DNA of 64,000 nucleotides from the NCBI GenBank assembly GCA_032622095.1, contig CP136062.1, positions 132,945,282 to 133,009,281 of the forward strand. The letters run 5' to 3'. Of this stretch, positions 37,486 through 48,176 are shown piece by piece; position 1 is the stretch's first letter; each line of letters opens with the position of its first letter. Under the pieces are notes generated by a model. It did not search any database. It saw only the letters and a list, made by a program, of their open reading frames with translations, and had not been told where the DNA came from. The position numbers were made by a program, and so were the translations under genes. Source of the DNA: Siphonodentalium dalli. Lineage: Eukaryota; Mollusca; Scaphopoda; Gadilida; Siphonodentaliidae.

Positions 37486-38502
37486 TCACTTCAAAAGCAA
37501 ATAATTTTTCAAAATGGTGGGCAAAGGCAAATCGTCTGTATGCTTAACAAAATTTTTACCATTAAAAGAGTCAGTAATGAAAAACCTAATTGTTCTCCGG
37601 CATTGTTGCTTGAGTGATAGTGGCTCGCAGGTGAAAGAGTCCAGAATAGCGAATGTAGGTCTGTCTGCACAGTTATTGACAGCCAAAGCGGCTCTTGCTC
37701 TTGAGATTTCACAATTTGAAGCACCAGCTGCTAATATAAGCTTAAGGATTTCCATATTTCCATGTTTTCCAGCCCAGAATAACGGTGAGTTGTCATTAAT
37801 GTAGATAGGTAACTGTGGACCTTTGAGATTACTTCCATGAATAATCAACAGTTTAAGAACCATTGCACTGGATCTGTACATCAGGGCCGTGAGGAGAGGG
37901 GTGTAGTTATATCTGTCAGTTTTGTTGACACTAGCACCATTTTGAATGAGATATTCCACTAAGTTGGGCATTTCTTGTCTTGCCGCCATCCATAATGCAG
38001 TATGTCCGAAATTGTCCACCGAATCTATATCTGCGCCGCAATCAACTAAATTTATCACACCTTCAACAAAATGCATTCTGCATGCTGTGACGATAGGAGG
38101 TTCAATTCTATTTAAATGGTCTTTACTGCATTTGTTCAAATCAATGTTCCCATTCTTCTCTTGATGTCGCATAAGCATATGAAACACCTCAAAGTTTCTT
38201 TTGTATAAAGAAAGTGACAAGACTGTTGATCCCTTAACTGACAGGTTTGCGTCCAAATCTGGATATGATAGCAGAATATTCCGCACAGCACTCACACAAT
38301 TTGAAATCACAGCCATGTACAGATCATACACAAGTGAAGACTGTGTGTAATCATTGCAAGCACGGAATGGTGTTATGTTTGGGTGTTTATTTCCAGTCAT
38401 AACGAGATTTTCTGGAGACTGTATATGTTTTGTTTCTGGGCAGGAAGTAGCGATCATTTCCTGACTGGTACTATGATACAGGAGACAAGAGAGTAAATCC
38501 AT
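37486..38502 (-). CDS. Ankyrin repeat and SOCS box (ASB) family protein
   Basis: A single uninterrupted frame of 338 residues. ASB proteins are substrate receptors of cullin-5/elongin-B/C ubiquitin ligases: ankyrin repeats bind the target, and the SOCS box docks elongin C and Cul5. Ankyrin-type repeats can be read at about 58-90, 135-163 (ending GADIDS), 165-196 (FGHTALWMAARQ ... NGASVNKTD), 199-227 (YTPLLTALMYR) and 238-265 (SPLFWAGKHGN ... AAGAS). The C-terminal SOCS box spans about 293-338, with BC-box SLKQQCRRTIR at 296-306 and a Cul5-box LPLP at 325-328, ending LKNYLLLK. Length and layout fit the family. The start ATG at 38502 is preceded in frame by TGA nine bases upstream, so no longer N-terminus is possible in this exon. 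A splice-acceptor-like TCAATCTCAG just upstream suggests a non-coding 5' exon. Possible poly(A) signals (minus) are at 37468-37473 (ATTAAA) and 37247-37252 (AATAAA). The ASB subtype is not assigned. Confidence 0.85.
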   Translation of the reverse strand: MDLLSCLLYHSTSQEMIATSCPETKHIQSPENLVMTGNKHPNITPFRACNDYTQSSLVYDLYMAVISNCVSAVRNILLSYPDLDANLSVKGSTVLSLSLYKRNFEVFHMLMRHQEKNGNIDLNKCSKDHLNRIEPPIVTACRMHFVEGVINLVDCGADIDSVDNFGHTALWMAARQEMPNLVEYLIQNGASVNKTDRYNYTPLLTALMYRSSAMVLKLLIIHGSNLKGPQLPIYINDNSPLFWAGKHGNMEILKLILAAGASNCEISRARAALAVNNCADRPTFAILDSFTCEPLSLKQQCRRTIRFFITDSFNGKNFVKHTDDLPLPTILKNYLLLK

Positions 38503-38512
38503 AACAATTCAA

Positions 38513-39000
38513 CTGAGATTGATGAAGAGTTAATTATCATATCAGTCTGTGTCATGCACAACTAAAGTAATTTTTAGATAAGTTCTTTATGCAGTGCACC
38601 AAAGTCAAACCAACACCACAAATGCAGAAAATGCTGGTACATGTACATCTACATAAATGTAGCCTTGGCACTGTAAATAGCTATCTTCTAAGGATTCTCC
38701 AAGAACAAGAAGAGAAATATCATTTATTCCATATGAAAGAGTCCAGATCCTAGAACTACATATAGCAGCATAGCTCTGTGGCTGGGTGTATTTGAAAATT
38801 AATACATATGCAACATCTCTTATTCACTACTGACTCTGGTATCAATTAATCAATCTGAATGCTTAGCAAAGCCCATCTGGCCACACGGGTGCACGTGCTG
38901 TGGATAACGCATTCGCATGTTAACATATGCAGTAGCCGGTAGGCATCCCATTAATTTGTTATCCCTGTCGGAATGATAATCTGTTGCAGACTGCAGCAAA
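38513..39000 (-). other. Presumed leader intron of the ASB gene
   Basis: Between the acceptor-like TCAATCTCAG upstream of the ASB start and the promoter-like segment. No coding potential is seen. Its intron status depends on a donor (perhaps CTG/GTGACA near 39004) that I cannot confirm. Confidence 0.3.
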
Positions 39001-39300
39001 CTGTCACCAGACACTACTCAACGGCGAGTCTTTCAGTGCGATGATAAGCACTAGTCTTTGCAAAGTATCATATAAATGATTTTCACAAAAATCAATTAAC
39101 CTCCTTTGAACAGATTCGGAGAACAATTTCCTGGCATTATTAGTCCAGAAAATATCATTAGAACTTGAATGTAAAGCAGTACAAATCACGAAAATTGATT
39201 CATGTTTACGTCAATCCCGAACGGAAATACGGTTAACATCAGGAAGTTGCAACATTTCCACGCGCTGATTGGTCAAAAATAACGCGCACCTGCTGTCTGC
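39000..39300 (-). promoter_or_regulatory. Probable promoter and 5' leader exon of the ASB gene
   Basis: This stretch is richer in CpG than its surroundings and contains, near 39210-39290, a CRE-like TACGTCA (minus), an ETS-like CAGGAAGT (plus) and an inverted CCAAT (GATTGGTC). It lies 500-800 bp upstream of the ASB start. An open stretch without any ATG (39004-39200, minus) could be a transcribed non-coding first exon spliced to the acceptor at about 38512. This is inference from motifs and position; no transcript evidence is available. Confidence 0.4.
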
Positions 39301-39639
39301 TACAATGTCGAGTTGTTTGCTGCTACAATGTCGTATTGTTTGCAACACTTTTACTACAGTGTATACTGAGCGTGTATCCCTTTGGAAAACTTGAAACCAA
39401 AAACAAGCAAGCGCATGATATACAGGCTGGAAAAATCAATGGCGTTTGCTTCCAACAATTTAAAATTATAATTAATTTATTGAGGTTTGACATCTGTTGA
39501 TTCAGCAGACGACATGGCTTACAGAAGAATGAAAACAATTTACACCCATCATAAGTATAGGGACCACTATGGAAATAGGAGGGATGTTTTGGTCCTTCTT
39601 TCGTTGTTATCACTGGGAATGATATATTTAATTATAGAG

Positions 39640-39808
39640 GCTGACCAGGATTAGTAATAAAATTTATTAATATTAATACCACCGACTAACCATCTTAAAA
39701 ACTTTTTTCAATTTGTATACATGTGACAACTTCTGTATTTATAATTGCATAGATTTGTATCATTACCAATAAATAAACTAATCTAATCTAATCTAATCTA
39801 ATCTAATC
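39640..39808 (+). mobile_element. Probable 3' tail of a non-LTR retrotransposon
   Basis: GTATACATGTGACAAC, ATTTGTATCATTACCAATA, AATAAATAAACT, then five or six CTAAT repeats. A short 3' fragment ending in a pentameric microsatellite is typical of 5'-truncated LINE copies. No reverse-transcriptase sequence remains and no target duplication was identified. Confidence 0.45.
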
Positions 39809-39809
39809 C

Positions 39810-40725
39810 ACAATACCAATGGATGATTTTGTGGATTTTCACTATGCCTGTGACATATTTTATACCAACACATAATTTGGACATAAAGATTAAAATAACA
39901 GTAAGAAATTTAATACTTGTTTATTTCAAAATGTACTTTAAATGTAAGGAATTGACATTATAATTCTTATTAAATTAAATTTGATAGGACCCCCATATGA
40001 TCTATAATTCATTATTTCATATTACATTTAAGGGCCCTATAAGAGCTCTCTAGGAATTTCACACCATGGAGACATTGGGCTTTGATCAATCTAATCTCTT
40101 ATTTTGACAGCACTATATAAAAACACCACTTCCTTTATGGAAATTATTCTTCAAAACTAGAATCAGGAAAACATAATAATGTGAAACCAGCCTTAGATAT
40201 TCCAACCTCAAATACCAGTCGACGTAAACATCTCCGTAATAATTATAATATTACTCAGATGAATTTATATGATATACAGATGAATTTATATGATATACTG
40301 AGTCGAAATTTATGTCGACTGCTCAAATACCTGATACACATGTACCAGCAATCCTCAGTAGTTTTGTATTTTTGTGGATCCCCATCATTTCAGGATCTAA
40401 CTTATATGGCATTCCTAGCTTTATAACACATCAGCAACACAACAGAAGAAACCACAACAGAATTGCAACAAATTAAAAAAGATATTTGTGTACACTTATG
40501 TACTTGTGTAACCTTGTGTTATGATCCATAAATTCATTATCATTCTATAAATATGAGATGGTACCAACAAGCTCTTAGCTAAGATACTGCCAAATATATT
40601 CTTATTTATTAATAACAAACCAAAGCCGGACACTTTTTGTGGTATATAGACTATATCTGATTTTGTGACATCACCAATTATTATCTAATAGATGCTGCTG
40701 TTTTGAATTTTGAACTACCACAGTC
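39810..40725. other. No gene recognised
   Basis: AT-rich; a short 18-bp tandem duplication (ATGAATTTATATGATATA) near 40258-40298. Nothing else of note. Confidence 0.45.
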
Positions 40726-40727
40726 TA

Positions 40728-40902
40728 CACCCTGCAGGGTAGTCCAAAAAATTAGACTTTCGGATTAAGAGGAATTTTAATATTTGGACATTTACGAACC
40801 TCTTAACCCTTATAAGGATTAAGATAATCGTAAATGTCCAAATATTAAAATATATCTTAATCCGATTAGTCTAATTTGTTGGACTACTAGTACTGCAGGG
40901 TG
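40728..40902. mobile_element. Fold-back MITE (hairpin)
   Basis: Arms CACCCTGCAGGGTAGTCCAA and its inverted partner ending GGACTACTAGTACTGCAGGG. Inside them, TTTAATATTTGGACATTTACG pairs with CGTAAATGTCCAAATATTAAA around a short loop with CCTTATAAGG. 175 bp. Confidence 0.75.
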
Positions 40903-41451
40903 AGTGAAAAGTGATCGAAATTTGTAATACATGTATGAAATATAATTTAATAGATAATTACATGTACGGTAGCTCGTTTTGGATGTGTGCCTGACCTTCG
41001 ACCCTACGAGGCTAAAACTGATAGCAGGCTTTCCGCTAGTAGGGCAGGGGGTCCCTTTAAGGGTCCAATTCCCCCAGCCAATTTTTCCCCTTCTGTCATA
41101 CAACAGGACATATTCCATATGTATAAACTATAAAGGTATAAAGATGTTTACTTCTCAATTTTGTTGGGACAGTACTAAGAAATTTAAATAGTTGACAACT
41201 TTATTTGATTTCTAGCGAGAATACACACTCGGACCGATTTAACACTAAAAGTTGGATGTTTGTAGGCTGGAGCTAACATTCAACTGTTCCATTTAGAATA
41301 TAGAGTACACTTTATTTAGTATTTACTGAAATGCTCCGGATTCTGAATGAGCACACCCGGCTCTGAACGTTGCACACTAGCTCCAACCTGCAGGCGCAGT
41401 TAGATGAACTGAGGAAGTGATAGAACCCGACATCGCTAGAACACATGCTTT
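40903..41451. other. No gene recognised
   Basis: Contains a possible mobile-element edge (GGGGGTCCCTTTAAGGGTCC near 41048, a small palindrome). No coding evidence. Confidence 0.4.
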
Positions 41452-41648
41452 GGAGTCCTCGCATATATAAGAGAATGCATTGGCCTAAAAAAAATCTTTT
41501 TTTACCATTTTTTCTTACATTCTTTAACAATTTTATAATTTTTAATGTGTTAAGCCAATGCATTCTCTTATATATGCGAGGCGACCTATGGTCGACTCGC
41601 ATATATAAGAGAATGCATTGGCACAGGGCCCTTCTGTTGGGTAAAGGG
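41452..41648. mobile_element. Fold-back repeat related to the piggyBac-type MITE
   Basis: CGCATATATAAGAGAATGCA occurs at about 41460 and 41599, with its reverse complement at about 41560, so two hairpins can form. It continues CATTGGCACAGGGCCC and ends AAAGGG before TTAA (41649-41652). Similar internal sequence occurs in 34466-34707. The left terminus with CCCTTT was not found. Confidence 0.55.
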
Positions 41649-42094
41649 TTAACTGTTGAACAACGCAAGCTAGGCCTTCACCACCGGTGATCTATAACCT
41701 GGCAATTAATTTTTATCAAATAAATTTTCTAGGTTTTAAAGTTATTGCGGTTGATAGCATAGTAACTTGGGTAGAAAATGGATGCAAAACAATCAGCAAA
41801 TATACTCTCTGATTCTTTTATTGGCCGATACAACAAAAGTAGGTCCACTAGTGTTTCCACGACATTGAAACATTGACTGCATTTTCCCCTCGGCGGATAC
41901 AGGACCCGTTCCCCAAAACCTGGCGGAAAGCCTGCTGATAGTCACCAAACTATTTAGTAGTAATTTGTGTTTGTTTAGTCTAACTTTAGATAAACTTATA
42001 ATACTAGTAGGTCAATGGAACCCATTAGGCGCTAATACTGATTGAACAGAATCAGGTAGTAGCGCCATAGGGTCTAGCCAACCTGCTGAATATC

Positions 42095-42765
42095 AGAATC
42101 ACAGGCCTTCTCAACTGTGAGTGATAAATAATTAAAATATTTTTTTATTAATATTTACCTATAAGTATAGATCTACTTATAGGTAAATATTAATAAAATT
42201 TCTATTTTAATTATTTATCACTCACTGTTTAGAAGTAGCAACCTCACTTCCACAGTTTCATTTCCAGTGCCTATCTGGACACATGTTAAATCGCAATGTT
42301 TATTCTATTGTAAACTCACTTTATACCAGGATTATTTCCTTTTTCCTACTATATATGACAACTTACTCTTATTCTATTTACTTTTCTAAGTATTTTTATA
42401 CTCCATTTGTTCATATTTATTTGCATCTTCCTGAAATAGTGGTTTAAAATTGTTTTATATCACCTAATTTTGCTGGTGAAAAAAGTGGCAGAAAACAGAG
42501 GCGAGACAAAGTGCTTACTATTTTTTTTAGATTGTATGGGCACTGATTTTAGTAATGGCTAAGAAATTTGGGCTCTTCTTGCTCCCCCAACGAAGCCCAA
42601 ACCGTACAGACATTTTATTTCAAAGCCCGAACTTAAAAAATTTGCTTTCACATATGCTTGTAGTTGTAGTTATCTCCCCCTCTGTGAAAACATAAATATC
42701 TAAACAATCACATGTACTTTTCCAAAAACCTTTGAGGTTGCTATTAGAAGGCCTGTGATCAGAAT
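42095..42765. mobile_element. Outer inverted-repeat element with a hairpin inserted in one arm
   Basis: CACAGGCCTTCT and AGCAACCTCA near 42100-42245 are inverted at about 42733-42757 (TGAGGTTGCTATTAGAAGGC). The left arm is interrupted by the hairpin at 42117-42225. The interior (42250-42720) shows no gene. Confidence 0.6.
42117..42225. mobile_element. 109-bp near-perfect hairpin
   Basis: GTGAGTGATAAATAATTAAA and its complement at the other end. The arms meet at TATAGATCTA. AT-rich, MITE-like, with one small indel between arms. Confidence 0.78.
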
Positions 42766-42909
42766 CACAGAAGTTGGAATCACTTACTTTTATGCCACTT
42801 TTAGAGATTATCCAGGGGAGTTATAGTTTTATCATTTTTTGCATATAATTCCCATGGATAATCTCTAAAAGTGGCATAAAATTAAAAGTCAGTGATTCCA
42901 ACTTCTGTG
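42766..42909. mobile_element. 144-bp hairpin MITE
   Basis: CACAGAAGTTGGAATCACT pairs with AGTGATTCCAACTTCTGTG; inside, TTTATGCCACTTTTAGAGAT pairs with ATCTCTAAAAGTGGCATAAA. The loop is about 40 nt. Confidence 0.8.
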
Positions 42910-43127
42910 AGTGTGATCAGACAGGTCAGGGAGAACCCAAAATCGATGTACTAAACCTCGATTTGTGTAAACAACCTCGATCGAGGTTCTTCGAGAACAT
43001 GTGACCACTGGTGATATAGTGTGTAGTATTTTATCTTACACCTACCCCGCTGGACAAAACAAGTGTCCACTGCCACCGCGGTGTACTTGCCGTTCGGCCG
43101 CGGTGTCACTTTGTGTAACCGCGGTCA

Positions 43128-43292
43128 AACGGCAAGTACACCGCGGCCGAACGGCAAGTACACCGCAGCCGAACGGCAAGTACACCGCGGCCGAACGGCA
43201 AGTACACACTGGCTGAACTGCAACTACACCGCGGCCGAACGGCAACTACACCGCAGCCGAACGGCAACTACACCGCAGCCGAACTGCAGTCA
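43128..43292. repeat. GC-rich 22-bp minisatellite
   Basis: About seven units of AACGGCAAGTACACCGCGGC plus CG, with variants CAACTACACCGCAGCC. Inverted partial units flank it at about 43073-43103 and 43298-43335. Strikingly GC-rich against its surroundings. Confidence 0.85.
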
Positions 43293-43395
43293 GCCGGTGG
43301 AGCCGCGGTGTAGTTGCAGTTCGACCGCGGTGGCAACGCAAACCGCACCGCGGTTAAGTGGACACTTGTTTTGTCCAGCGCCGGCAGCGGGGTAT

Positions 43396-43479
43396 GGGAG
43401 GCCAAATTCACATTAAATAATTAATTGTGCTTGATTGCACTCAAGCACAATTAATTATTAAATGTGAATTAGGCCTCCC
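43396..43479. mobile_element. 84-bp hairpin inside the nested fold-back
   Basis: GGGAGGCCAAATTCACATT pairs with AATGTGAATTAGGCCTCCC; the central stem is AATTAATTGTGCTTG with CAAGCACAATTAATT. Confidence 0.8.
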
Positions 43480-43819
43480 ATAGGCATAGGTGTAAACTGT
43501 AATATGAAACACTGTGAAATACTCCACACTAACGTAGCCTATAGACTATAGTATAGATATCACTTACACTAATTACTTCCATTAGTATCATATTCATAAT
43601 TGGTAAATTAGAGTGTTTCCCCTTATATTATGGGTGTATGTTTTGACCAGTGGTCACATGGTCTCGAAGAACCTCGATCGAGGTTTTTAACACAAATCGA
43701 GGTTTAGTACATCGATTTTGGGTTCTCCCTGACCTGTCACCTGGTCACTGTCAGAATAATGAATTTGTTTAATATTTTGAAAGTAGAAGACTAAGAACAG
43801 CTGAAGAACTAAAGAAGTA

Positions 43820-44002
43820 CTAGAAGTAGAACCTTTCTGCGTTTCTTTTTTCGTTGTCAATATCTAGATCAATCCTCAGGTTAGTCAGGTACTCGTCTAC
43901 ACTATCAGCGTGTTCACATGATGCTGTTCTATCTTTTACATTTGATATCAAAAGTTTCCAGTCTAATATTTCAGAATTTCTCACTTCCATGGAGGCCGCC
44001 AT
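43820..44002 (-). CDS. Candidate first coding exon, unrecognised gene (MAASMEV...)
   Basis: The frame opens with AAGATGGCGG, a strong Kozak context, and gives 60 residues before a stop: an MAASMEVRNSEILDW start, then a charged amphipathic part (SVDEYLTNLR, DNEKRNAER). The context upstream (44010-44220) is CpG-bearing, as in a promoter. A possible but weak donor, AAAG/GTTCTA, would end the exon at 43833; an alternative GTAAAA donor lies further inside. I found no confident downstream exon between 38.5 and 43.8 kb. It may be the 5' end of a gene with a long intron, or a chance frame. I do not recognise the protein. Confidence 0.35.
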   Translation of the reverse strand: MAASMEVRNSEILDWKLLISNVKDRTASCEHADSVDEYLTNLRIDLDIDNEKRNAERFYF

Positions 44003-44254
44003 CTTTCTGTTCAGCAGTAACGACGAAGTGAGGATAAACAAAACTCCACTCCACTTTGCACTCTGACCTCTTGAGATGCAAAGGTCAAACATACAACCGA
44101 TGTACGTCGATCGTTTCGGCGACTTCGTTGAAATCACATAAAAGTAGGTGATTCTAACGTCGGGTGACTATATCTGCCAGTAATATTCGCCGTTCCTCGC
44201 AGCATACAACAAGCAACATAAATTGGATACAGGTCCATACTATGTTGTTGCTGT

Positions 44255-44690
44255 CAGGTGCACCCATAACTGGCCATAAGGCCATAACAGAATATATGGC
44301 CGGGTGCACAATGTCGACATCCGGATTGATCGAACACTAGTCGTTAGGCCGTCCGTAGATGCATGCATGGATGCATGGTGGGATAACTAAAAAAAAATTA
44401 TATATATCCGATCAGGACCAAATTTTGTATAATTATCTGTTGCTCAGCCCACAAATACAGATCGAGTTCGAATGTGAGTTTGATCCGATTGTTTTAACGT
44501 AGATATATGGTCATGTTTCGACTTATTTACGCATGCTGCGATAACTGAAGCATGTTTTTATCCAATCAAAAATAAATTTGGAATGTGAGTTTCTCTGCCC
44601 ACAATACAAATCGAGTTCGAATATGGCTTTGATCCAATGTTTTTTTAAAGAGAAATTATAGCCCCTTTTCGACTTAAGATTCACCCAAAA
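44255..44690 (-). repeat. Reverse-oriented tandem-core element
   Basis: Minus-strand copy of the family at 10683 and 11755: GTCCGGATTGACC-type tail at about 44320, then about three units with GCCCACAAATACAGATCGAG and TTCGAATGTGAGTTTGATCC. Confidence 0.65.
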
Positions 44691-44699
44691 TTGAGGTTT

Positions 44700-45030
44700 C
44701 CCGATGACAGCAGTTACATGCTACCCATTGTTACCCTCTGTGAGATGTAAAGCGAATGTTATCTCCTGGATCGAGATTAAGTAAGCTATTTTAGCTATCA
44801 TATATTATAAGCTGCAGCACACGACCATCTGCTGTAGTGCCAATACATACATTAATTAATTAAGTCTGTCAGCATCCATATCTGCTGTGTATGTTTATTC
44901 CCAAACTTTTGAAATGTTATTGTTGTAACTATGAAACATTTAGGTGGAAGACCTGAGTATAGTCCCATCATATGATGTCTTTGAAAATTATTAACCTTGT
45001 CCACACATATGGTCTTGTGATATTTTTCAA
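44700..45030. other. No gene recognised
   Basis: Unique-looking sequence between two repeat blocks; no coding signal. Confidence 0.4.
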
Positions 45031-45116
45031 TTCATCATCTTCCTATTCCAGGTTGGTGATCCACCTTTCACACAAATGGATTTTGTGATTAAAATTAACC
45101 CATTCCATTGGCACAT

Positions 45117-45650
45117 GCTATCTGATATAACAAAATCGTTGTCTGTCAGATTTTGGTGTGCTTTGGTATGGGAAAGACCAGCATGGGTAAATGGATATTC
45201 ACGTCATCATGCATGGTTTTTTTTCCAACTGTCCATATGAACGTCCTTGCATTATAGTTATAAATGAGCATTGCTTGTCAGATTACGGGTCATTCTTTGA
45301 TATTCTTATAAACTATTCCGTGGTGGGGGCAATGAAACATTGTGATCACGAACACAAAATTGGTCATATCACTAAAATTAAGTACTATATATAGTACCTA
45401 TGTATAAGTACTTTTAGTGTTATGACCAATTTGGTGTTGGTACTTTGATCACAATGTCATTTCAAACTCTTTTGGTATGGTGACAGACCACTAGACCAGC
45501 ATGGGGGAAGCCTTGATATCCGCATATCGTGGGTCAATTACACCAAAGTTATGCTGAATTGATCATTGTCACATGTTTTCGTGCCAAAAGAAGCCCAGGA
45601 TCTCACAATTAATGTGCAAAAAGTCACCCAGCATCTCTAAGTCGATTCAA
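45117..45650. repeat. Dispersed repeat with internal hairpin
   Basis: 45117-45315 matches 52300-52525 (CAGATTTTGGTGTGCTTTGG, GGGAAAGACCAGCATGGGT, CAACTGTCCATATGAACG). A hairpin at about 45331-45462 (CATTGTGATCAC ... GTGATATGACC-type arms around TACTATATATAGTA) follows. 45595-45640 is similar, inverted, to 52150-52225 (GCACATT...GAGATCCTGG). Confidence 0.6.
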
Positions 45651-45689
45651 GGATAGAGAATCAGTCAAACTTAATCAATTTCCGTTGAA

Positions 45690-46615
45690 ATTCCACTCCA
45701 ATAAAAAACAATTACTTATCTATATATCTACATTAAAGCCAATTTAGTGTTTGTCTGTGTGTTTATCTGTCATGATTTTGGCGAGTTTAAAAATATAGTA
45801 TCACATATATATGCCCAAATTATTTTGGCCATTATATACCTGAGGCATATCTTAGAATACGACACACACAATTCCAGGGTAATTGGTATATAATCTGTTT
45901 CCAAAGGCGATATTGTTACCATTATAATGCCCTACCTTCTCTAAAGACGAATGTGGTTTCAGCGGCGTCCTTCATAAATTCCGGACAAACTCTGCACACC
46001 GTTTAAAGAGACATAATTATATGAGCAAAAAAAATAAAATAGTAATACAATTCTTGCAAAAAGAAGTCGCCCAACGCGACAATAAAGGCTACCCAAACAA
46101 CCCCATATAGAAACTGTTCAAATATAACAGACGATCGTCGCTTCTGTCATGGATTGCGTCGTCTTCTTCATCGTCGTCGGCATTGTCTGTGGGTTTTGCG
46201 ATGTGAGCGGAGATCAACAATGGTTGTAACAAGACAGTCAAAGACTGTGGGGTCGCTCACCAGACTGCAAAGGCGGATAAGACTGGGACTCTGGAGACCA
46301 TAACAGTCAGAACTTTTCATAATCACTTTAAAAGAAGTAGACCTAAACAGCTAGATATGTGGATAGAGAGGCTTCGTGTATGTAGATCGGTGAATACCTA
46401 CTTTTAAATTACCAACTGTACACTACTGATCACCCCCTCCCCCAGCTCATGTCCCCTCCCGACTGAGCTCCAGACTCCCAAGTCTTAGGTTGGAATTTCA
46501 CAACCGACATCTCAAACTTTCTCAATTGTTGGAAGTGTCCAATCTCACAAGCGCCTTTTTATAAAACTATTTAGATATGTTTGAAGCCCAATTATCCATG
46601 GACCCAAAAACACCA
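45690..46615. other. No gene recognised
   Basis: TTTGTCTGTGTGTTTATCTG at about 45751 recalls the 5' part of the window's Helitrons, but no CTAG hairpin end was found. The remainder has no coding signal. Confidence 0.4.
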
Positions 46616-46619
46616 TATA

Positions 46620-46737
46620 TGTATGTCAGGTAGTTCCAAGGTAGATGTTTTAATGAATTTTGTATTTTAATGATTTTATTAGACACAAAAGTGTCAAGTC
46701 CCCATAGCCCCGTCATTTCTTAGCAGGTTGCCTCATG
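46620..46737 (+). repeat. Left part of the tandem-core element split by the TTAA insertion
   Basis: GTCAGGTAGTTCCAAGGTAG to GTTGCCTCATG matches 29836-29951. It continues after the insertion at 48177. Confidence 0.7.
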
Positions 46738-46741
46738 TTAA

Positions 46742-48176
46742 CTCTTTCGCTGCCAAACGCGCATAAATGCGAATTTCGGAGACGCTGCCAATCGCGCATT
46801 TTTGCGAATTTGGTATGTAGTCTAATGTATGGGATATAACTCTATACTTTCCGGCATGTTTGACAGTGTACAATGTATTTATCTGTAGTACTGTTGTGCG
46901 CGAACAATTTAAAGCGACAATGTCCTCAAGGTCATGCTATTTCTGACGTTATGGGAGTACAGTCAGAGCCGGAATATTGCGTCATTGTTGTTATCACGTG
47001 GTTATCAGTCGAAAATGGCTGCTCGCAAAAGACTCAGGACTGAAGAAGTTATTGTTATTACCTCTATACTCTAATGATCGAGGGGCGCCTGCGGCGCATA
47101 AGATACTTATACCTATTATTTATGTGGGCAGTAGCCTCTATAGGGGCGCCTGCGGCTCATAAGATACTATGGGTGGCGGGATTGGGTGGTGGGTGGGTAA
47201 CTAACCTCTATACTCTAATGATCGAGGGGCACCTGCGGCGCATAAGATAATTATACCTATTATGTATGTGGGCAGTAGCCTCTATAGGGGCCCCTGTGGC
47301 GCATAAGATACTATGGGTGGCGGGATAGGGTGGCGGGTGGGTAACTAACCTCTATACTCTAATGATCGAGGGTCGCCTGCGGCGCATAAGATACTTATAC
47401 CTATTATTTATAATACTCCTTTACTGGTTTTGAACAACCCTTGTCTATTGTATCGTTTTCCAGTGGTGATAACAGGCAAGTAAATTAATTATGCTGGTGA
47501 GTTGACCATGCGTACGCCCGCGTGACCCATATAATTCACATAAATCATCGTAAAACCCAATTTTCCTGAAATTCAAGATGGCCACCAAGATCACGTGACT
47601 TATAAGGGGCGGAGCAGCGTCATATGTCCCCCTGCAGGTATATATACATATGGGTATGGTTATATATATATCTATATTTGGAATTGTAACTATCAGGGAA
47701 TATTCAAGCAACAAAAGCACGAACTCAACAAAGTGCGCCATTGTATCCCATTTTGCTACAAATAGGTGGCAACTTGCATAAATCCAAAATGGACGCCAAG
47801 GTCACGTGATCTATTTTATGTCCAAAGTGGGTTCATATAGGTAGCTCCCGTGTACCTTACTGTTGGACATCGTATAATTGGGTTGAAAATTAGAAAACAA
47901 ACAACACACCCATTCATACCCACACAAAATGTACATATACAGGCAAATAGCCACTAATCCAAGATTGCCGCCAATGTCACGTGACCTTGGTGGGCGTGTC
48001 CACGGTGGCATTCGACAGGGTATACCTATGTCTATATACATGTGAAGTTTCAACTAATTATATTAGAAACTGCTTGAGATATAATGTATTACCCATATAT
48101 ACCTGAAATACATGGATATATGTACAGGATGCGTGGCACTGGGGGTACGTCTGTGGTGGCGGTGGCAGCGAAAGAG
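46742..48176 (+). mobile_element. piggyBac-like non-autonomous element
   Basis: 1435 bp between TTAA (46738-46741) and TTAA (48177-48180). Inverted ends are CTCTTTCGCTGCCA and TGGCAGCGAAAGAG. It is inserted in a tandem-core element: flanks GCCTCATG and CAAATCTCAATCTCAG join to the uninterrupted sequence at about 29941-29970. Internal 22-150 bp repeats (GATCGAGGGGCGCCTGCGGC, CTATGGGTGGCGGG) occur at 47065-47410. A short frame at about 47017 (MAARKRLRTEEVIVI) may be the relic of a transposase start. Confidence 0.82.

Larger units (their letters stand above)
42921..43737. mobile_element. 817-bp nested fold-back element
   Basis: Outer arms of about 95 bp: ACAGGTCAGGGAGAACCC to about 43018, inverted at about 43640-43737 (GGGTTCTCCCTGACCTGT). 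Both include CCTCGATCGAGG and CACATGTGACCACTGG-like ends. Inside lie a second inverted pair (43048-43070 with 43358-43380, CGCTGGACAAAACAAGTGTC), a 22-bp minisatellite and a further hairpin at 43396-43479. No coding sequence. Confidence 0.8.

Noticed and set aside
37514-38164. Plus-strand frames of 72-96 codons
   Set aside because: Antisense shadows of the ASB coding exon.
39004-39200. Open minus-strand stretch upstream of ASB as an extra coding exon
   Set aside because: It has no ATG, and the ASB ATG is preceded by an in-frame stop, so it cannot extend the protein; kept only as a possible leader.
43128-43292. Possible CRISPR-like array
   Set aside because: Units are contiguous with no spacers, and the genome is eukaryotic.
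43001-43416. Thr/Arg/Pro-rich frames on both strands resembling repeat proteins
   Set aside because: The 22-bp unit gives periodic peptides in any frame; the region is a minisatellite inside a fold-back element.
45690-46160. Possible further Helitron
   Set aside because: Only a TTTGTCTGTGTG-like 5' resemblance; no hairpin plus CTAG end could be found.
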